From: SIG351 sp045627045
GTDB lineage: Bacteria > Bacillota > Clostridia > HGM11327
DNA length: 64,000 nt
Direction of reading: 5' to 3'
Assembly (NCBI GenBank): GCA_045627045.1
Contig: JAZQMY010000051.1
Location: 1-64,000 of the forward strand
Shown in pieces: positions 26,740 through 35,743 of this stretch (position 1 is its first letter; every line of letters begins with the position of its first letter). A model generated the notes under the pieces. The model was not told the origin of the DNA and searched no databases. It was given only the letters and a program-made list of their open reading frames with translations. The position numbers and the translations under genes were made by a program.

Positions 26740-29700
26740 ATGAAAAAATGTTTTTTCAAAAAAACAACGGCAGTATTGCTTTCAGTGGGATTGCTTTTTT
26801 CTGAAACCGCGTATGCGGCGGAGCCTTTAATGTGGGAAACTGAAGGAGAAGACGGCAAAACGTACTATCTTATGACGGGACTTTCCGGCGGACGCATTCC
26901 CGATGTATTTTATATAGATGAGCCTGAGTACAACGTGCCGAGGAAACTGCTCCTCAAATCCGTTTTCGGTGCGAATGAGTCTCTTTCGGACAGGTGGGGA
27001 TACGGCGACCTTGCAAAGCGCTCTTCGGCATCTGCAAGAGAGGCACTTTATGAGCAGATTTATGATTTTGCTCTTGACTTTACATCAAACGGAGCGAATG
27101 CGGTGAGCCAGAATCTCGGCGGCAAGAGCTATTATGTTGCATCGTCGGTTGATTATGCTTCATTGGGCCTCAGCCGAGAGGAAGCGCTTGAAACATGGGT
27201 GTCATTCAGAAACGATAACCCCGAGTTCTACTGGATAAGCGATACAGCGGCTCTTTCCGATTATGTAATATATATTATTGTCCCTGAAAGCCTTGCAAAT
27301 GGTGCGGACAGGAACGCAATGAACGACATTATCTCTTCAAAGCTTGAAGAGTACAAGGCACTTGCCGACCAATATACAACTGATTTTGAAAAATGCCTTG
27401 CGGTTCACGATAAGCTTGCAAAGGAGACTTCGTATGCCTTCGGCGCAAACGGTGAGCCGTCAACGGATGATGCGGCACACAGCATTGCAGGCGTATTTGC
27501 TGACGGAAAAGCGGTTTGTGAGGGATATGCAAAGGCGTATTCGCTCATCCTTTCCGCTCTCGGAACAGAGAATATATACGTCTCGGGCTACGCCGTTTCA
27601 AAGGATGCAAAGACAGGCAAGGAAACAAGCGTTCTCCATTCGTGGAACCTTGTGAAGCTTGATGATGCCAAGTGGCATTGGGTAGATGCAACGTGGGATT
27701 CCACTCTTGTTGAGGGCGAGCCGACACATTATTACTATTCACAGGGAAGCTCCCTGTTCCTCTCAACGCATATGCCGTTTACTCCGTCAGGAGCGGGTAC
27801 AAGCTTCCTCTATGAGCTTCCGGAGGCGGCGGATATCAACATTACTCCGACAGAACTCTGGATAAACGGGGAAAAGAAGGGTACTTATCCGACACTGTCC
27901 GATGCAGTGCTTGCGGCAGAGGGCAAGAATGCGGTTGTCAAGCCTCTGAGATATTCAAACACAGGACTGATATCAGGCAAGATCAACTGCGAAGCGCTGA
28001 CGATAGAGGGCAATTACTACGATCTTTCCGCAACGGAGGGCGAAGGGAAGTTCTCCACGGACAGAATACAGATAGAAGACGGAACTGAATTCGCAGCTGA
28101 TGTGACATTCAAAAATCTCAGCATAGAGAATAGAAACAAGGGCGGAAAAGTAAAAATTACAGGAAACAGAACTGTTGAATTTGCAGGAAACTTCATAAAG
28201 TTTGCCGCAGATACGGATGCATCCGATGCAATGGTCATATTCAATTCCGCAAATGCTTATGTGAGCGGAAGCCTGAAGGCAAAGGAAGTAAAAATAAACA
28301 CATCCGGACTGACGGTGACCGGCGAGGTGTCTGCCAAAGAGATAAAGCTCTCGGATGAAATAAAGGCGGTCAGCCAGACATTCTTTGACGGAATCAGATC
28401 GGAGAAAAGCATTTCATTCGGCAAGGAAACGAATTTTATTTCTTCATCTGCTTTTATTTCGCAGACAATGCTTGAGGAAATAAATGTTGCAGACGGGAAC
28501 GGCACTTATATGTCAGAGGACGGCATCCTTTACCGACTTGATGAGGATTCAAAGCTGTTTATGATTTCGGCATATCCGTCGGCAAAGCAGGGCGATACGC
28601 TGAGAATTTCATTGCCGGTGAGGACAGCAGAGGATAATTCCTTTGCAGGGAACGAAAACCTGAAGACGGTGATACTCGATTACGGCTTCAGCTCGATAGG
28701 CAAGGGCACGTTTTCGAATGCGAAAAAGCTTGAAAAGATATATATCCCGTCGACTGTGACGATGATAGGCAAGGATGCCTTCAAGGACAGCCCGAATGTT
28801 GTGATATACTGCCCTAAGGACTCCGAAGCTCACAGATATGCCGCAGAAAACGGCATTAAGTATGAGCTGACGGATGAATGGACGTATATTTTCCTTGCAG
28901 AGGACGGCGAAACGGTGCTGAAATCCGTTACAACGTTTGCAGGAGAGGAAATACTTCCTCCCGAAGCACCCGAAAAGCCGGATACGGATCATTCAGTATT
29001 TGTATTCAAGGGCTGGAATGGTTTTGAGAACGGAATGAAGCTTGAGGGCGATGTTGAATTCGTGCCTGTTTTTGAAGAGGTAATGAACAAGTATACTTAC
29101 GTTTTCAGAAATGCGGACGGAACGGTATTTGCTTCCGGCGAGCTTGCGTACGGAGACGTTCTGACGCTTCCGGAGAATACTCCCGAAAAGGCAATGACCG
29201 AGAAATATTACTATGAATTCACGGGCTGGGAGGACTTTGAAGGCGAAAGCATCACGATAACGGGTGATGTTGAATTTGAGCCTGTCTTTGCAGAGCATGA
29301 CAGGATATACACGGTAAGCTTCACGGACGATACCGGCACAAAGATCATAAGCTCCGAAGAATATAAATTCGGAGACAGTATTTCAGTTCCCGAAGCTCCC
29401 GCAAAGGAATCCACAGACACAGAGCGATTCACATTTGCCGGATGGAGCGGCTACGAGGAAAATATGACTGTTACGGGCGATATGACCTTTAAGGCACGGT
29501 TTACATCCGAACCGAACGTATATACTTATAGATTTATATATAACGATATAAATGGGGAGAAAAAGACAGTAAAGGAAGAATCGATATATTTCAATACTGA
29601 AATCACTGCACCTGAGCTCCCCGGGGACATGACGGCAGACGGTAAGGTCTATGTGGCGCTTGGCTGGAAGAACTTTGAAGAGGGCATGCTCATTACGGGT

Positions 29701-31617
29701 GATGTTGAATTCGAAGCTGAATTTGAAGCGTTTGATTCTCCGTGCAGGATAGTGTTTGAAAACTGGGACGGAAGCGTTATCCGTTCGGAAGTCGTTGAGA
29801 AAGGCTCTGTGATATTGCCTCCCGGAACTCCTTCAAGAGAGGGTAATGCACAGTATTCATACAGCTTTGACGGGTTTGAAGGCTTTGAGGAAGGAATGCT
29901 TGCGGAAACGGATATTGTTTTCAGAGCAGACTACAAGGAGCTTGTAAACGAGTACACTATCAGATTTGTGGACGGAGAGCATATTATTTCGGAAGAAAGG
30001 CTTCCGTACGGCACGGTTATTTCCGCTCCGGAATATGACAAGGAAGAGAACGTTCAATATATCTACGAGGTGGAAGGGTTTGAAGGCTTTGAGGACGGCA
30101 TGACGGTTTGCGGGGATGAGGAATTCAGCGCAAGGGTTACGGCGATAGTCAGAGAGTACACATATATTTTCTATATGGATGACGGCGAAACCGTTATTAA
30201 AACGGATACGGTGCCCTACGGTACTCTAATAGAAGCTCCCGAAGCTGCAAAGCAGGGCGATGAACAGTACTACTACGTTCATACAGGCTATGAAGGCTTT
30301 GAAGACGGCTATGAGATTTCCGGCGATTGCTCATTCAGGGCAGTATTCGAGAAGAAAACGATGGAATACGAAATAGTATTCTACGATGAGGACGGAAAAA
30401 CCGAAATCAAAAGGGAAAAGCTTCCCTTCGGCGAAGAAATAAAACCGTTCACACCCGATAAGCAGGCAACGGCTGAATTTTCGTTTGAGTTTTTGGGCTT
30501 TGAGGGATTTGAGGACGGCATGACGGTAAGCGGCGATATGACATTCACCGCAGTTTACAAGAGAAATGTCAATGAATACAGCATTGTATTCAAGGATGAT
30601 AACGGAAAAGTTCTCAACAACGTAAAAATGGCTTACGGCACGGAAATCACGGCACCAAAGTCACCGACGAAGAAGAATACGGCACAGTATTCATACAGTT
30701 TTGATCACTTTGAGGGCTACAAATCCGGAATGAAGGTCACGGGCAATGCAGAATTTACTGCTGTATATCAGGCAACTGTAAATAAGTACACTTACGAGTT
30801 CCTTGACGATACGGGTGAGGTCAGCCTGAAAAAAGTGACGGCTGATTACGGCACGGTGATCACTCCGCCTGCGTACAGCAAGGCGAGCGACGGCAGATAT
30901 ACTTACACTCTTTCTGAATGGACGGGCTTCTCAAACGGCATGAAGCTTACCGGAGATGCAACATTTGAGGCAGTGTTTACGGCAAAACCGAACAGATACA
31001 CATATGCTTTCAGAACGGAGAAGGGCGATATCATTTCACAGATAACGGCCGATTACGGCAGCACGATAGTGCCGCCGGAAGCACCTGAAATAAAGGGATA
31101 CACATTCGTGGGCTACAAAGGCTACGAGGAGGGAATGATTCTCACGAAGAACATCTCTTTTGCGGCGGAATATGAGCTTGGCGAGAGCGATTTTATTACC
31201 GATTACGAGAAAACAAAGGTAAACGGCAAGGATGTCCTGAAAAATATAGCTCCCGGGACAACGGTGGATTCGTTCATGGAGCATTTTGATAACGGACTGA
31301 AGACGGAGCTTCTTGACAGCTTCGGCAACCCTGTAACGGACGGAAACACATTTGTCGGCACGGGCATGACGGTCGTTCTTTACGATCGCAGCGGAAACAT
31401 TGTTGCATCAAGAATGACGGGAGTTCCGGGCGACGTGAACGGCGACGGACTTGTATCGCTTACAGATCTCATTCTTGCGCAGAACGCATTCATGAGCAAA
31501 GCAAAGCTCACGGATCATGAGCTTCTTGCACTCGATAACGATAATGACGGCGTTCCCGAGCTTTCACAGTTGATAAGGATAAGAGACAAGGTTTTCAATG
31601 AAGACCTGAGAGGATAA
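26740..31617 (+). CDS. 1625-aa exported transglutaminase-like/LRR/repeat protein with C-terminal dockerin
   Basis: A signal peptide (MKKCFFKKTTAVLLSVGLLF, cleaved after AYAA) is followed by a transglutaminase-like domain. Its triad appears as Cys260 (KAVCEGYAKAYS), His300 (VLHSWNLVKL) and Asp316 (HWVDATWD). Next comes a strand-rich segment with BspA-like leucine-rich features (SFAGNENLKTVILDYGFSSI, AFKDSPNVVIYCP). I count 11 repeats of about 65-70 aa, each with a YTYxF start, an EGFEDGM-like core and a FxAVF end. A pre-dockerin module (GNTFVGTGMTVVLYD) precedes the C-terminal type I dockerin at about residues 1562-1625: DVNGDGLVSLTD is a canonical calcium loop and DNDNDGVPELSQ a weaker second one. 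Dockerins bind cohesins in cellulosomes; the next gene has a cohesin-like domain. Whether the transglutaminase domain cross-links, hydrolyses or only binds peptides is unknown. Confidence 0.9.
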   Translation: MKKCFFKKTTAVLLSVGLLFSETAYAAEPLMWETEGEDGKTYYLMTGLSGGRIPDVFYIDEPEYNVPRKLLLKSVFGANESLSDRWGYGDLAKRSSASAREALYEQIYDFALDFTSNGANAVSQNLGGKSYYVASSVDYASLGLSREEALETWVSFRNDNPEFYWISDTAALSDYVIYIIVPESLANGADRNAMNDIISSKLEEYKALADQYTTDFEKCLAVHDKLAKETSYAFGANGEPSTDDAAHSIAGVFADGKAVCEGYAKAYSLILSALGTENIYVSGYAVSKDAKTGKETSVLHSWNLVKLDDAKWHWVDATWDSTLVEGEPTHYYYSQGSSLFLSTHMPFTPSGAGTSFLYELPEAADINITPTELWINGEKKGTYPTLSDAVLAAEGKNAVVKPLRYSNTGLISGKINCEALTIEGNYYDLSATEGEGKFSTDRIQIEDGTEFAADVTFKNLSIENRNKGGKVKITGNRTVEFAGNFIKFAADTDASDAMVIFNSANAYVSGSLKAKEVKINTSGLTVTGEVSAKEIKLSDEIKAVSQTFFDGIRSEKSISFGKETNFISSSAFISQTMLEEINVADGNGTYMSEDGILYRLDEDSKLFMISAYPSAKQGDTLRISLPVRTAEDNSFAGNENLKTVILDYGFSSIGKGTFSNAKKLEKIYIPSTVTMIGKDAFKDSPNVVIYCPKDSEAHRYAAENGIKYELTDEWTYIFLAEDGETVLKSVTTFAGEEILPPEAPEKPDTDHSVFVFKGWNGFENGMKLEGDVEFVPVFEEVMNKYTYVFRNADGTVFASGELAYGDVLTLPENTPEKAMTEKYYYEFTGWEDFEGESITITGDVEFEPVFAEHDRIYTVSFTDDTGTKIISSEEYKFGDSISVPEAPAKESTDTERFTFAGWSGYEENMTVTGDMTFKARFTSEPNVYTYRFIYNDINGEKKTVKEESIYFNTEITAPELPGDMTADGKVYVALGWKNFEEGMLITGDVEFEAEFEAFDSPCRIVFENWDGSVIRSEVVEKGSVILPPGTPSREGNAQYSYSFDGFEGFEEGMLAETDIVFRADYKELVNEYTIRFVDGEHIISEERLPYGTVISAPEYDKEENVQYIYEVEGFEGFEDGMTVCGDEEFSARVTAIVREYTYIFYMDDGETVIKTDTVPYGTLIEAPEAAKQGDEQYYYVHTGYEGFEDGYEISGDCSFRAVFEKKTMEYEIVFYDEDGKTEIKREKLPFGEEIKPFTPDKQATAEFSFEFLGFEGFEDGMTVSGDMTFTAVYKRNVNEYSIVFKDDNGKVLNNVKMAYGTEITAPKSPTKKNTAQYSYSFDHFEGYKSGMKVTGNAEFTAVYQATVNKYTYEFLDDTGEVSLKKVTADYGTVITPPAYSKASDGRYTYTLSEWTGFSNGMKLTGDATFEAVFTAKPNRYTYAFRTEKGDIISQITADYGSTIVPPEAPEIKGYTFVGYKGYEEGMILTKNISFAAEYELGESDFITDYEKTKVNGKDVLKNIAPGTTVDSFMEHFDNGLKTELLDSFGNPVTDGNTFVGTGMTVVLYDRSGNIVASRMTGVPGDVNGDGLVSLTDLILAQNAFMSKAKLTDHELLALDNDNDGVPELSQLIRIRDKVFNEDLRG

Positions 31618-31636
31618 CGAAAGGATGACAGAAAAA

Positions 31637-32923
31637 ATGAAAAGATACATCAGCTTTATTACTGCGGCAGTAATACTTGTTCTGGCGATGGCGGTGGGCT
31701 CTTTTGCCATGGCGGCAACGGCGACGCTTGTGCCTGAGGCAGGAGAAGCCGTTTCGGGAAGTACCTGGGAGATAGCGGTAAAGGCAGAGGGCGAGAACGT
31801 GAGAGGTCTGAGAGTTGATTTTGAATCAAGCGGCCTTGCGCTCGACTCCATTGCGGCAGAAGGAAACACAAGACCGATAGTCAGCAGCGGAAGCAGAGTT
31901 CTTGTTTACGCAAATTCGGATGAAGACAGTATTCAGAGCGGAGATATTCTGTTCAGACTTTCGTTTTTTGTTCCGGAGGATACAGCGGACGGCACGAAGG
32001 TTGCGGTGGTGCTGAAGAACATCGTTTTCTCGGACGGAAAGGATGACTTCTACGGAGAGAACGTCACTGTTACGGCGATCGTTTCAAAGCCTGTTTCGGA
32101 TGACGCAACTCTTTCGGGAATCGTGCTGAACGGAAAAGAAATCGAAGACTTTGATCCTGAAACAAAGGAGTATTCCGTAAGAGTCCCTTATGAGACGGAA
32201 ACTGCGCAGATAATAATAGAAACGAATCACACAATGGCAGTGGCCGACGTTATCAGCCCCGAAAAGCTTGAGGTCGGAGAGAATACTGTCAGGATAATCA
32301 TTACGGCAGAGTCGGGCGATACAGAGGAATATCTGTTATTTATCACAAGAGAAGAAGAGGAGAAGACCTATCCCGAAAATGAAGCGGGAATATACGGCAT
32401 CATTTCATCGGCAGGCACGCTTTCGCCGACATTCAGCAGAGAAATCGACAGCTACGTTATTTATGTTCCGTTTGAGACGACAGAGCTTGAGCTTTCCGCA
32501 GAGCCTGTAAGCCCCGATGCGGTCTGTACAAAAATCATCATGAATCCGGATGAGGGCGCAAACGAAGCACAGATAGTATGCACGGCGGCTGACGGCGTGA
32601 CAGAGGAAAGCTATCACGTTATCGTATATCGACTCCCGGAATATTCAGGCGAGCTTCCGCTGATCACAAAAGTACCCGAAGCAACGCCCGAGCCTACTCC
32701 AGAGCCTACTCCCGGGCCGACACCCGATGAGGGCGAAGAACACGGACACAGCGATAACTTCTTTGAATTCCTCAAGGAGACAACTGTCGGATTCAATCTT
32801 CTGACATTGTGCATAATATTTGTTCTGATCATAGTATTGCTTATCCTGATGGTGGCATTCTTTATAGTATCATCAAAACGCAGAGCAAACAGTCCGGAAA
32901 ATAAAGGCGAAGAGGTAAAGTAA
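31637..32923 (+). CDS. membrane-anchored cohesin-like surface protein
   Basis: 428 aa from the ATG at 31637; the ATG at 31625 touches its purine-rich site and is less likely. A signal peptide ends near FAMAA (about 27). Residues about 28-149 look like a cohesin jelly-roll: GSTWEIAVKAEGENVRGLRV, DILFRLSFFVPED and VVLKNIVFSDG match the usual cohesin strand pattern. Two cadherin-like beta-sandwich domains follow (about 155-237 and 252-333; LSGIVLNGKEIEDFDPETK). Then come a TPEPTPEPTPGPTP linker, a membrane helix (about 388-411) and a short basic tail. It lies 7 bp from the dockerin gene to the first ATG and is almost surely co-transcribed. It probably holds dockerin proteins on the cell surface. 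Cohesin identity is by eye, so a similar carbohydrate-binding fold is the main alternative. Confidence 0.82.
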   Translation: MKRYISFITAAVILVLAMAVGSFAMAATATLVPEAGEAVSGSTWEIAVKAEGENVRGLRVDFESSGLALDSIAAEGNTRPIVSSGSRVLVYANSDEDSIQSGDILFRLSFFVPEDTADGTKVAVVLKNIVFSDGKDDFYGENVTVTAIVSKPVSDDATLSGIVLNGKEIEDFDPETKEYSVRVPYETETAQIIIETNHTMAVADVISPEKLEVGENTVRIIITAESGDTEEYLLFITREEEEKTYPENEAGIYGIISSAGTLSPTFSREIDSYVIYVPFETTELELSAEPVSPDAVCTKIIMNPDEGANEAQIVCTAADGVTEESYHVIVYRLPEYSGELPLITKVPEATPEPTPEPTPGPTPDEGEEHGHSDNFFEFLKETTVGFNLLTLCIIFVLIIVLLILMVAFFIVSSKRRANSPENKGEEVK

Positions 32924-32926
32924 AAT

Positions 32927-33508
32927 ATGACAACAGCAGAAGCAATACTTACAAGAAGAAGTATAAGAAAGTTTGAGCAGAAGCCTTTGGAAAGGTCACT
33001 CCTGAAGGAGATAGTCAACGCAGGCAGGCTTGCACCGCAGGCAGCAAACGTTCAGCCGCTGAAGTTTGCGGTGGCAGATACAAAGAAAGTCTGTGCGAGG
33101 ATATTCCCGTCAACGAAGTGGGCAAAGCTCCTCGGCGAAAAAGGTCAGCCAAAGAGCGGAGAAGAGCCTGTGGCATATATTATGGTTCTGCAGAATACGA
33201 AGCAAAAGCTGAATCAGGAGGCAGATGCTGCGTTTGCCATTGAGAATATGGTTCTCTATGCGTGGGAAAATGGCGTTGCGAGCTGCATACTCGGAGCCAT
33301 CGACAGGGAAGCAATAGCAAAAGCAATCAATATGCCCGAAGGCTATGAGCTTGTATATGCCGTTGCATTCGGATATCCGATGCAGGAAAGCAGCTTTGAA
33401 GATGCGGAGGATTCCGTAAAATACTATATGGATGCGGAAGGCAGGGTGCACGTTCCGAAAAGAAAGCTTGAGGATGTGATGTACTTTGCAGAGGAAGAAA
33501 GCAAATGA
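32927..33508 (+). CDS. nitroreductase-family flavoprotein
   Basis: 193 aa. An FMN-binding NAD(P)H-dependent reductase fold is shown by the start AILTRRSIRKFEQKPL (the family's RRSIR phosphate-binding motif), then AGRLAPQAANVQPLKF and a C-terminal GYPMQE motif. Members reduce nitroaromatics, quinones or flavins; the physiological substrate is not predictable. It begins 3 bp after the cohesin gene stop, with AGAGG inside that gene's end. It overlaps the next gene by ATGA, so the two are translationally coupled. The flavin theme continues with the PPOX-type domain of the next gene. Confidence 0.9.
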   Translation: MTTAEAILTRRSIRKFEQKPLERSLLKEIVNAGRLAPQAANVQPLKFAVADTKKVCARIFPSTKWAKLLGEKGQPKSGEEPVAYIMVLQNTKQKLNQEADAAFAIENMVLYAWENGVASCILGAIDREAIAKAINMPEGYELVYAVAFGYPMQESSFEDAEDSVKYYMDAEGRVHVPKRKLEDVMYFAEEESK

Positions 33509-34290
33509 CGGCGGTAGTTGCGGCATTATTCGAGAAAGACGGCAGATTCATGATATGCCGGAGACAGGCGGCAAAAAAGAGAGGACTTCTCTGGGAGTTC
33601 GTCGGCGGCAAGGTCGAGCCGGGAGAAACAAAGCAGGAGGCACTCGTCAGGGAATGCCGTGAAGAGCTTGGGATAGAGACTTCTGTGGGCGAAGAATTCA
33701 TGCGCGTGATACATGAATATCCCGATATCAGCATAGAGCTTACTGTGTTCCGTGCAGAAATAGCAAAGGGCGAACCGCAAAAGCTTGAGCATGACGACAT
33801 AAAATGGATCACACCCGAGGAAACAGGAAATTATGAGTTCTGCCCCGCAGATACGGATATAATTGAGAAAATAGCGAGAGAGAAAAAGGAGAAGAATATG
33901 GAAGAAGTTTATGAATTCCTGAAGAAATGCGGTACATATTACCTTGCAACGGTGGAAAACGGCAAGCCGAAGGTCCGTCCCTTCGGAACGATAGATATTT
34001 ATAACGGAAAGCTTTATATTCAGACAGGCAAAATCAAGCCCGTTTCAAAGCAGATGCACGAAAATCCGTGGATAGAAATAACGGCGTTTGACGGAAGCAC
34101 ATGGCTCAGACTTTCGGGCAGAGCGGTCGAGGACACTGACATCAGAGCGCAGGAGCATATGCTTGACAATTATCCCACGCTCAAGGGTATGTACAAGGCA
34201 GGCGACGGCAACACGGAGGTTTTTGCAATAGAGGACGGCGAGGCAGTGTTCGCTTCGTTCGGAGCGCCGGCAAGGACTATCAAGCTCTGA
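33505..34290 (+). CDS. Nudix hydrolase fused in frame to a PPOX-type flavin-binding domain
   Basis: 261 aa in one open frame. Residues 1-131 are a MutT-like Nudix domain; the Nudix box GGKVEPGETKQEALVREC followed by REELGIE is complete, so nucleoside-diphosphate hydrolysis (8-oxo-dGTP clean-up or similar) is likely. Residues 132-261 form a full pyridoxamine 5'-phosphate oxidase-like split-barrel domain (MEEVYEFLKKCGTYYLAT, GKPKVRPFG, WLRLSGRA). The junction has Met132 preceded by a strong ribosome binding site, so the second domain can probably also be made alone. The ATG overlaps the nitroreductase stop. Elsewhere these domains usually occur as separate proteins. A sequencing or assembly error that removed a stop is possible but needs a base change in clean sequence. 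Confidence 0.85.
   Translation: MTAVVAALFEKDGRFMICRRQAAKKRGLLWEFVGGKVEPGETKQEALVRECREELGIETSVGEEFMRVIHEYPDISIELTVFRAEIAKGEPQKLEHDDIKWITPEETGNYEFCPADTDIIEKIAREKKEKNMEEVYEFLKKCGTYYLATVENGKPKVRPFGTIDIYNGKLYIQTGKIKPVSKQMHENPWIEITAFDGSTWLRLSGRAVEDTDIRAQEHMLDNYPTLKGMYKAGDGNTEVFAIEDGEAVFASFGAPARTIKL
33883..33900 (+). promoter_or_regulatory. internal ribosome binding site and start inside the Nudix-PPOX frame
   Basis: AAAAAGGAG (33883-33891) lies 6 nt before an in-frame ATG at 33898. Translation from here gives a 130-aa protein starting MEEVYEFLKKC, the natural N-terminus of a stand-alone PPOX-family protein. Confidence 0.75.
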
Positions 34291-34321
34291 TCATCGGATG
34301 ATCTGAGGGCTTCGGAAATCA

Positions 34322-34355
34322 AAAAAAGCAGATGATCGATTTCATCTGCTTTTTT
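34322..34355. terminator. bidirectional terminator
   Basis: AAAAAAGCAGATGA (34322-34335) pairs perfectly with TCATCTGCTTTTTT (34342-34355) between two converging transcription units. Confidence 0.9.
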
Positions 34356-34370
34356 GTTATCCTGACGGAT

Positions 34371-34592
34371 TTATTGCTCTGTTTCTTCCTCGTCCGGTCT
34401 GTATTCGAGGATGTCGCCCGGCTGGCAATTAAGCACACTGCATATCTTATTCAGTGTATCGATCCTGACAGCCTTGGCTCTGCCGTTCTTGAGAATGGAG
34501 ATATTTGCCATAGTCAGCCCCACACGGTGGGAAAGCTCTGTTACGCTCATTTTTCTTTTCGCAAGCATTACGTCTACATTTACTATAATCAT
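34371..34592 (-). CDS. XRE/Cro-like HTH regulator (YozG type)
   Basis: 73 aa, a single helix-turn-helix domain: MIIVNVDVMLAKRKMSVTEL, then GLTMANISILKNGRAKAVRI and LNKICSVLNCQPGDILEY. This short form usually pairs with DUF2975 membrane proteins, and that gene lies 14 bp upstream on the same strand. It probably represses its own operon; a palindrome at the promoter is a candidate site. The C-terminus is acidic (EYRPDEEETEQ). The membrane partner may sense a signal that controls this regulator; the mechanism is unknown. Confidence 0.9.
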   Translation of the reverse strand: MIIVNVDVMLAKRKMSVTELSHRVGLTMANISILKNGRAKAVRIDTLNKICSVLNCQPGDILEYRPDEEETEQ

Positions 34593-34606
34593 TCGTTTGC
34601 CTACTT

Positions 34607-35113
34607 TCAGATGGTGAGATCGTTTTCATCTTTGATTTCTGTGGCTTTGCCTGTAAGCACCGAGATAGCTTGGAATGCTATGCTGAGAACTATTCCGAAG
34701 AATGCCACAATAATGGAAACGAATATCATTTTTGTCCAGTTGAAGCCGCAGAAGTACATAACAACGTTGGCGATTACGAAGTAAACGGAGTCAAGCATTG
34801 CAAGAATGGCGATGCCTCTCAGGAGACGAACGTTTTCAACGCAGAATGAATTGCCCTTCTGAATGCGTCCGGAGATGATAAATGCGAATACGAGAGCGCA
34901 GAAAATCGGCAGAGAACCGATCACAAGCACCGTCTCCCAGGCGGAGAACCAATAGATATATTCGTGATTTGCACGAATGAGTACCCCGAAAAGATACGGA
35001 ACAAGATATATCAGGGCGAAAAGTGCAAGGCCTGCCATCAGCAGTGAAACAACCTTGAGAGAAATTCCTATCTGCTTGTTGCAGAGCGGTTTGTCGGACG
35101 ATCTTCTGATCAT
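34607..35113 (-). CDS. DUF2975 membrane protein
   Basis: 168 aa with four hydrophobic segments (VSLLMAGLALFALIYLVPYL; VLVIGSLPIFCALVFAFII; a third near AILAMLDSVYFVIANVV; a fourth near MIFVSIIVAFFGIVLSIAF). The middle NSFCVENVRLLRGIA stretch is typical of DUF2975. It is first in a two-gene unit with the XRE regulator. The family is uncharacterised; its constant pairing with an HTH regulator suggests a membrane-linked sensing or stress role (inference). Confidence 0.85.
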   Translation of the reverse strand: MIRRSSDKPLCNKQIGISLKVVSLLMAGLALFALIYLVPYLFGVLIRANHEYIYWFSAWETVLVIGSLPIFCALVFAFIISGRIQKGNSFCVENVRLLRGIAILAMLDSVYFVIANVVMYFCGFNWTKMIFVSIIVAFFGIVLSIAFQAISVLTGKATEIKDENDLTI

Positions 35114-35219
35114 AAAAGCTCCTTTAAAGACAAAGAATGAATGTGATACGGATTATTGAAAAAGCCGTTGTTATATGAGCAAAATGTATCGCAAAACGCT
35201 ATAAAATAACGGAAAGTCA

Positions 35220-35236
35220 ATATCCGCACCGGATAT
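35220..35236. repeat. palindrome near the start site of the DUF2975-XRE operon
   Basis: ATATCCG (35220-35226), CAC, CGGATAT (35230-35236), perfect 7-bp arms, just downstream of the minus-strand -10 element. It is a plausible operator for the XRE regulator. Confidence 0.55.
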
Positions 35237-35240
35237 ATGT

Positions 35241-35269
35241 ATTTTAACATAAAATTCAGAAAATGTCAA
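35241..35269 (-). promoter_or_regulatory. promoter of the DUF2975-XRE operon
   Basis: On the minus strand TTGACA (35269-35264), 17-bp spacer, TAAAAT (35246-35241); the leader is about 120 nt. Confidence 0.8.
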
Positions 35270-35432
35270 TGATAAAGCGGATGCGAAGGACAAAAACATG
35301 GCGTGCAGACGGGAAAACGGGGCAAAAAGTGCCAAATTCCGAAATGAATATATATTACACTGTAATTTGATGTGAAAACTTGACAAAGATGAAAATGGAT
35401 GCATTATCAGAGAAGATGGAAAAATAACTTAA

Positions 35433-35579
35433 GTGTATTCTTCAATTTCAGATTTGGCAAATTTGCAAAATTCAAAAGAGCTGTCTGAAGATGAAATAAA
35501 GGAATACTATGAAGAAATACTTGCAGATTGTATAGATTTTTTCAATACGATAATAGCGTTTTCTACTATCAGGAAGTAA
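35433..35579 (+). pseudogene. short protein-like fragment, probably gene remnant
   Basis: A 48-codon frame opening with GTG reads SDLANLQNSKELSEDEIKEY and continues EEILADCIDFFNTI before a TAA. Composition looks protein-like, but there is no ribosome binding site and the frame is flanked by stops. The 35114-35743 stretch otherwise holds only the divergent promoter on its left. It is probably a decayed gene together with the next ORF, though chance is possible. Confidence 0.35.
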
Positions 35580-35743
35580 ATGCTGAGATGATGCCTTGCG
35601 AAATATATTATTGTTGCAAAAACAATTGAATACCGACAAATGGATCTGTAACATTGATATTATCTGATAATGGTAATTGGTGTGCTTTCCGCTCGGTGAC
35701 GTTTTTCTATCAGCCCGATTAGCTCATAGGTTATGAGGCTGAT

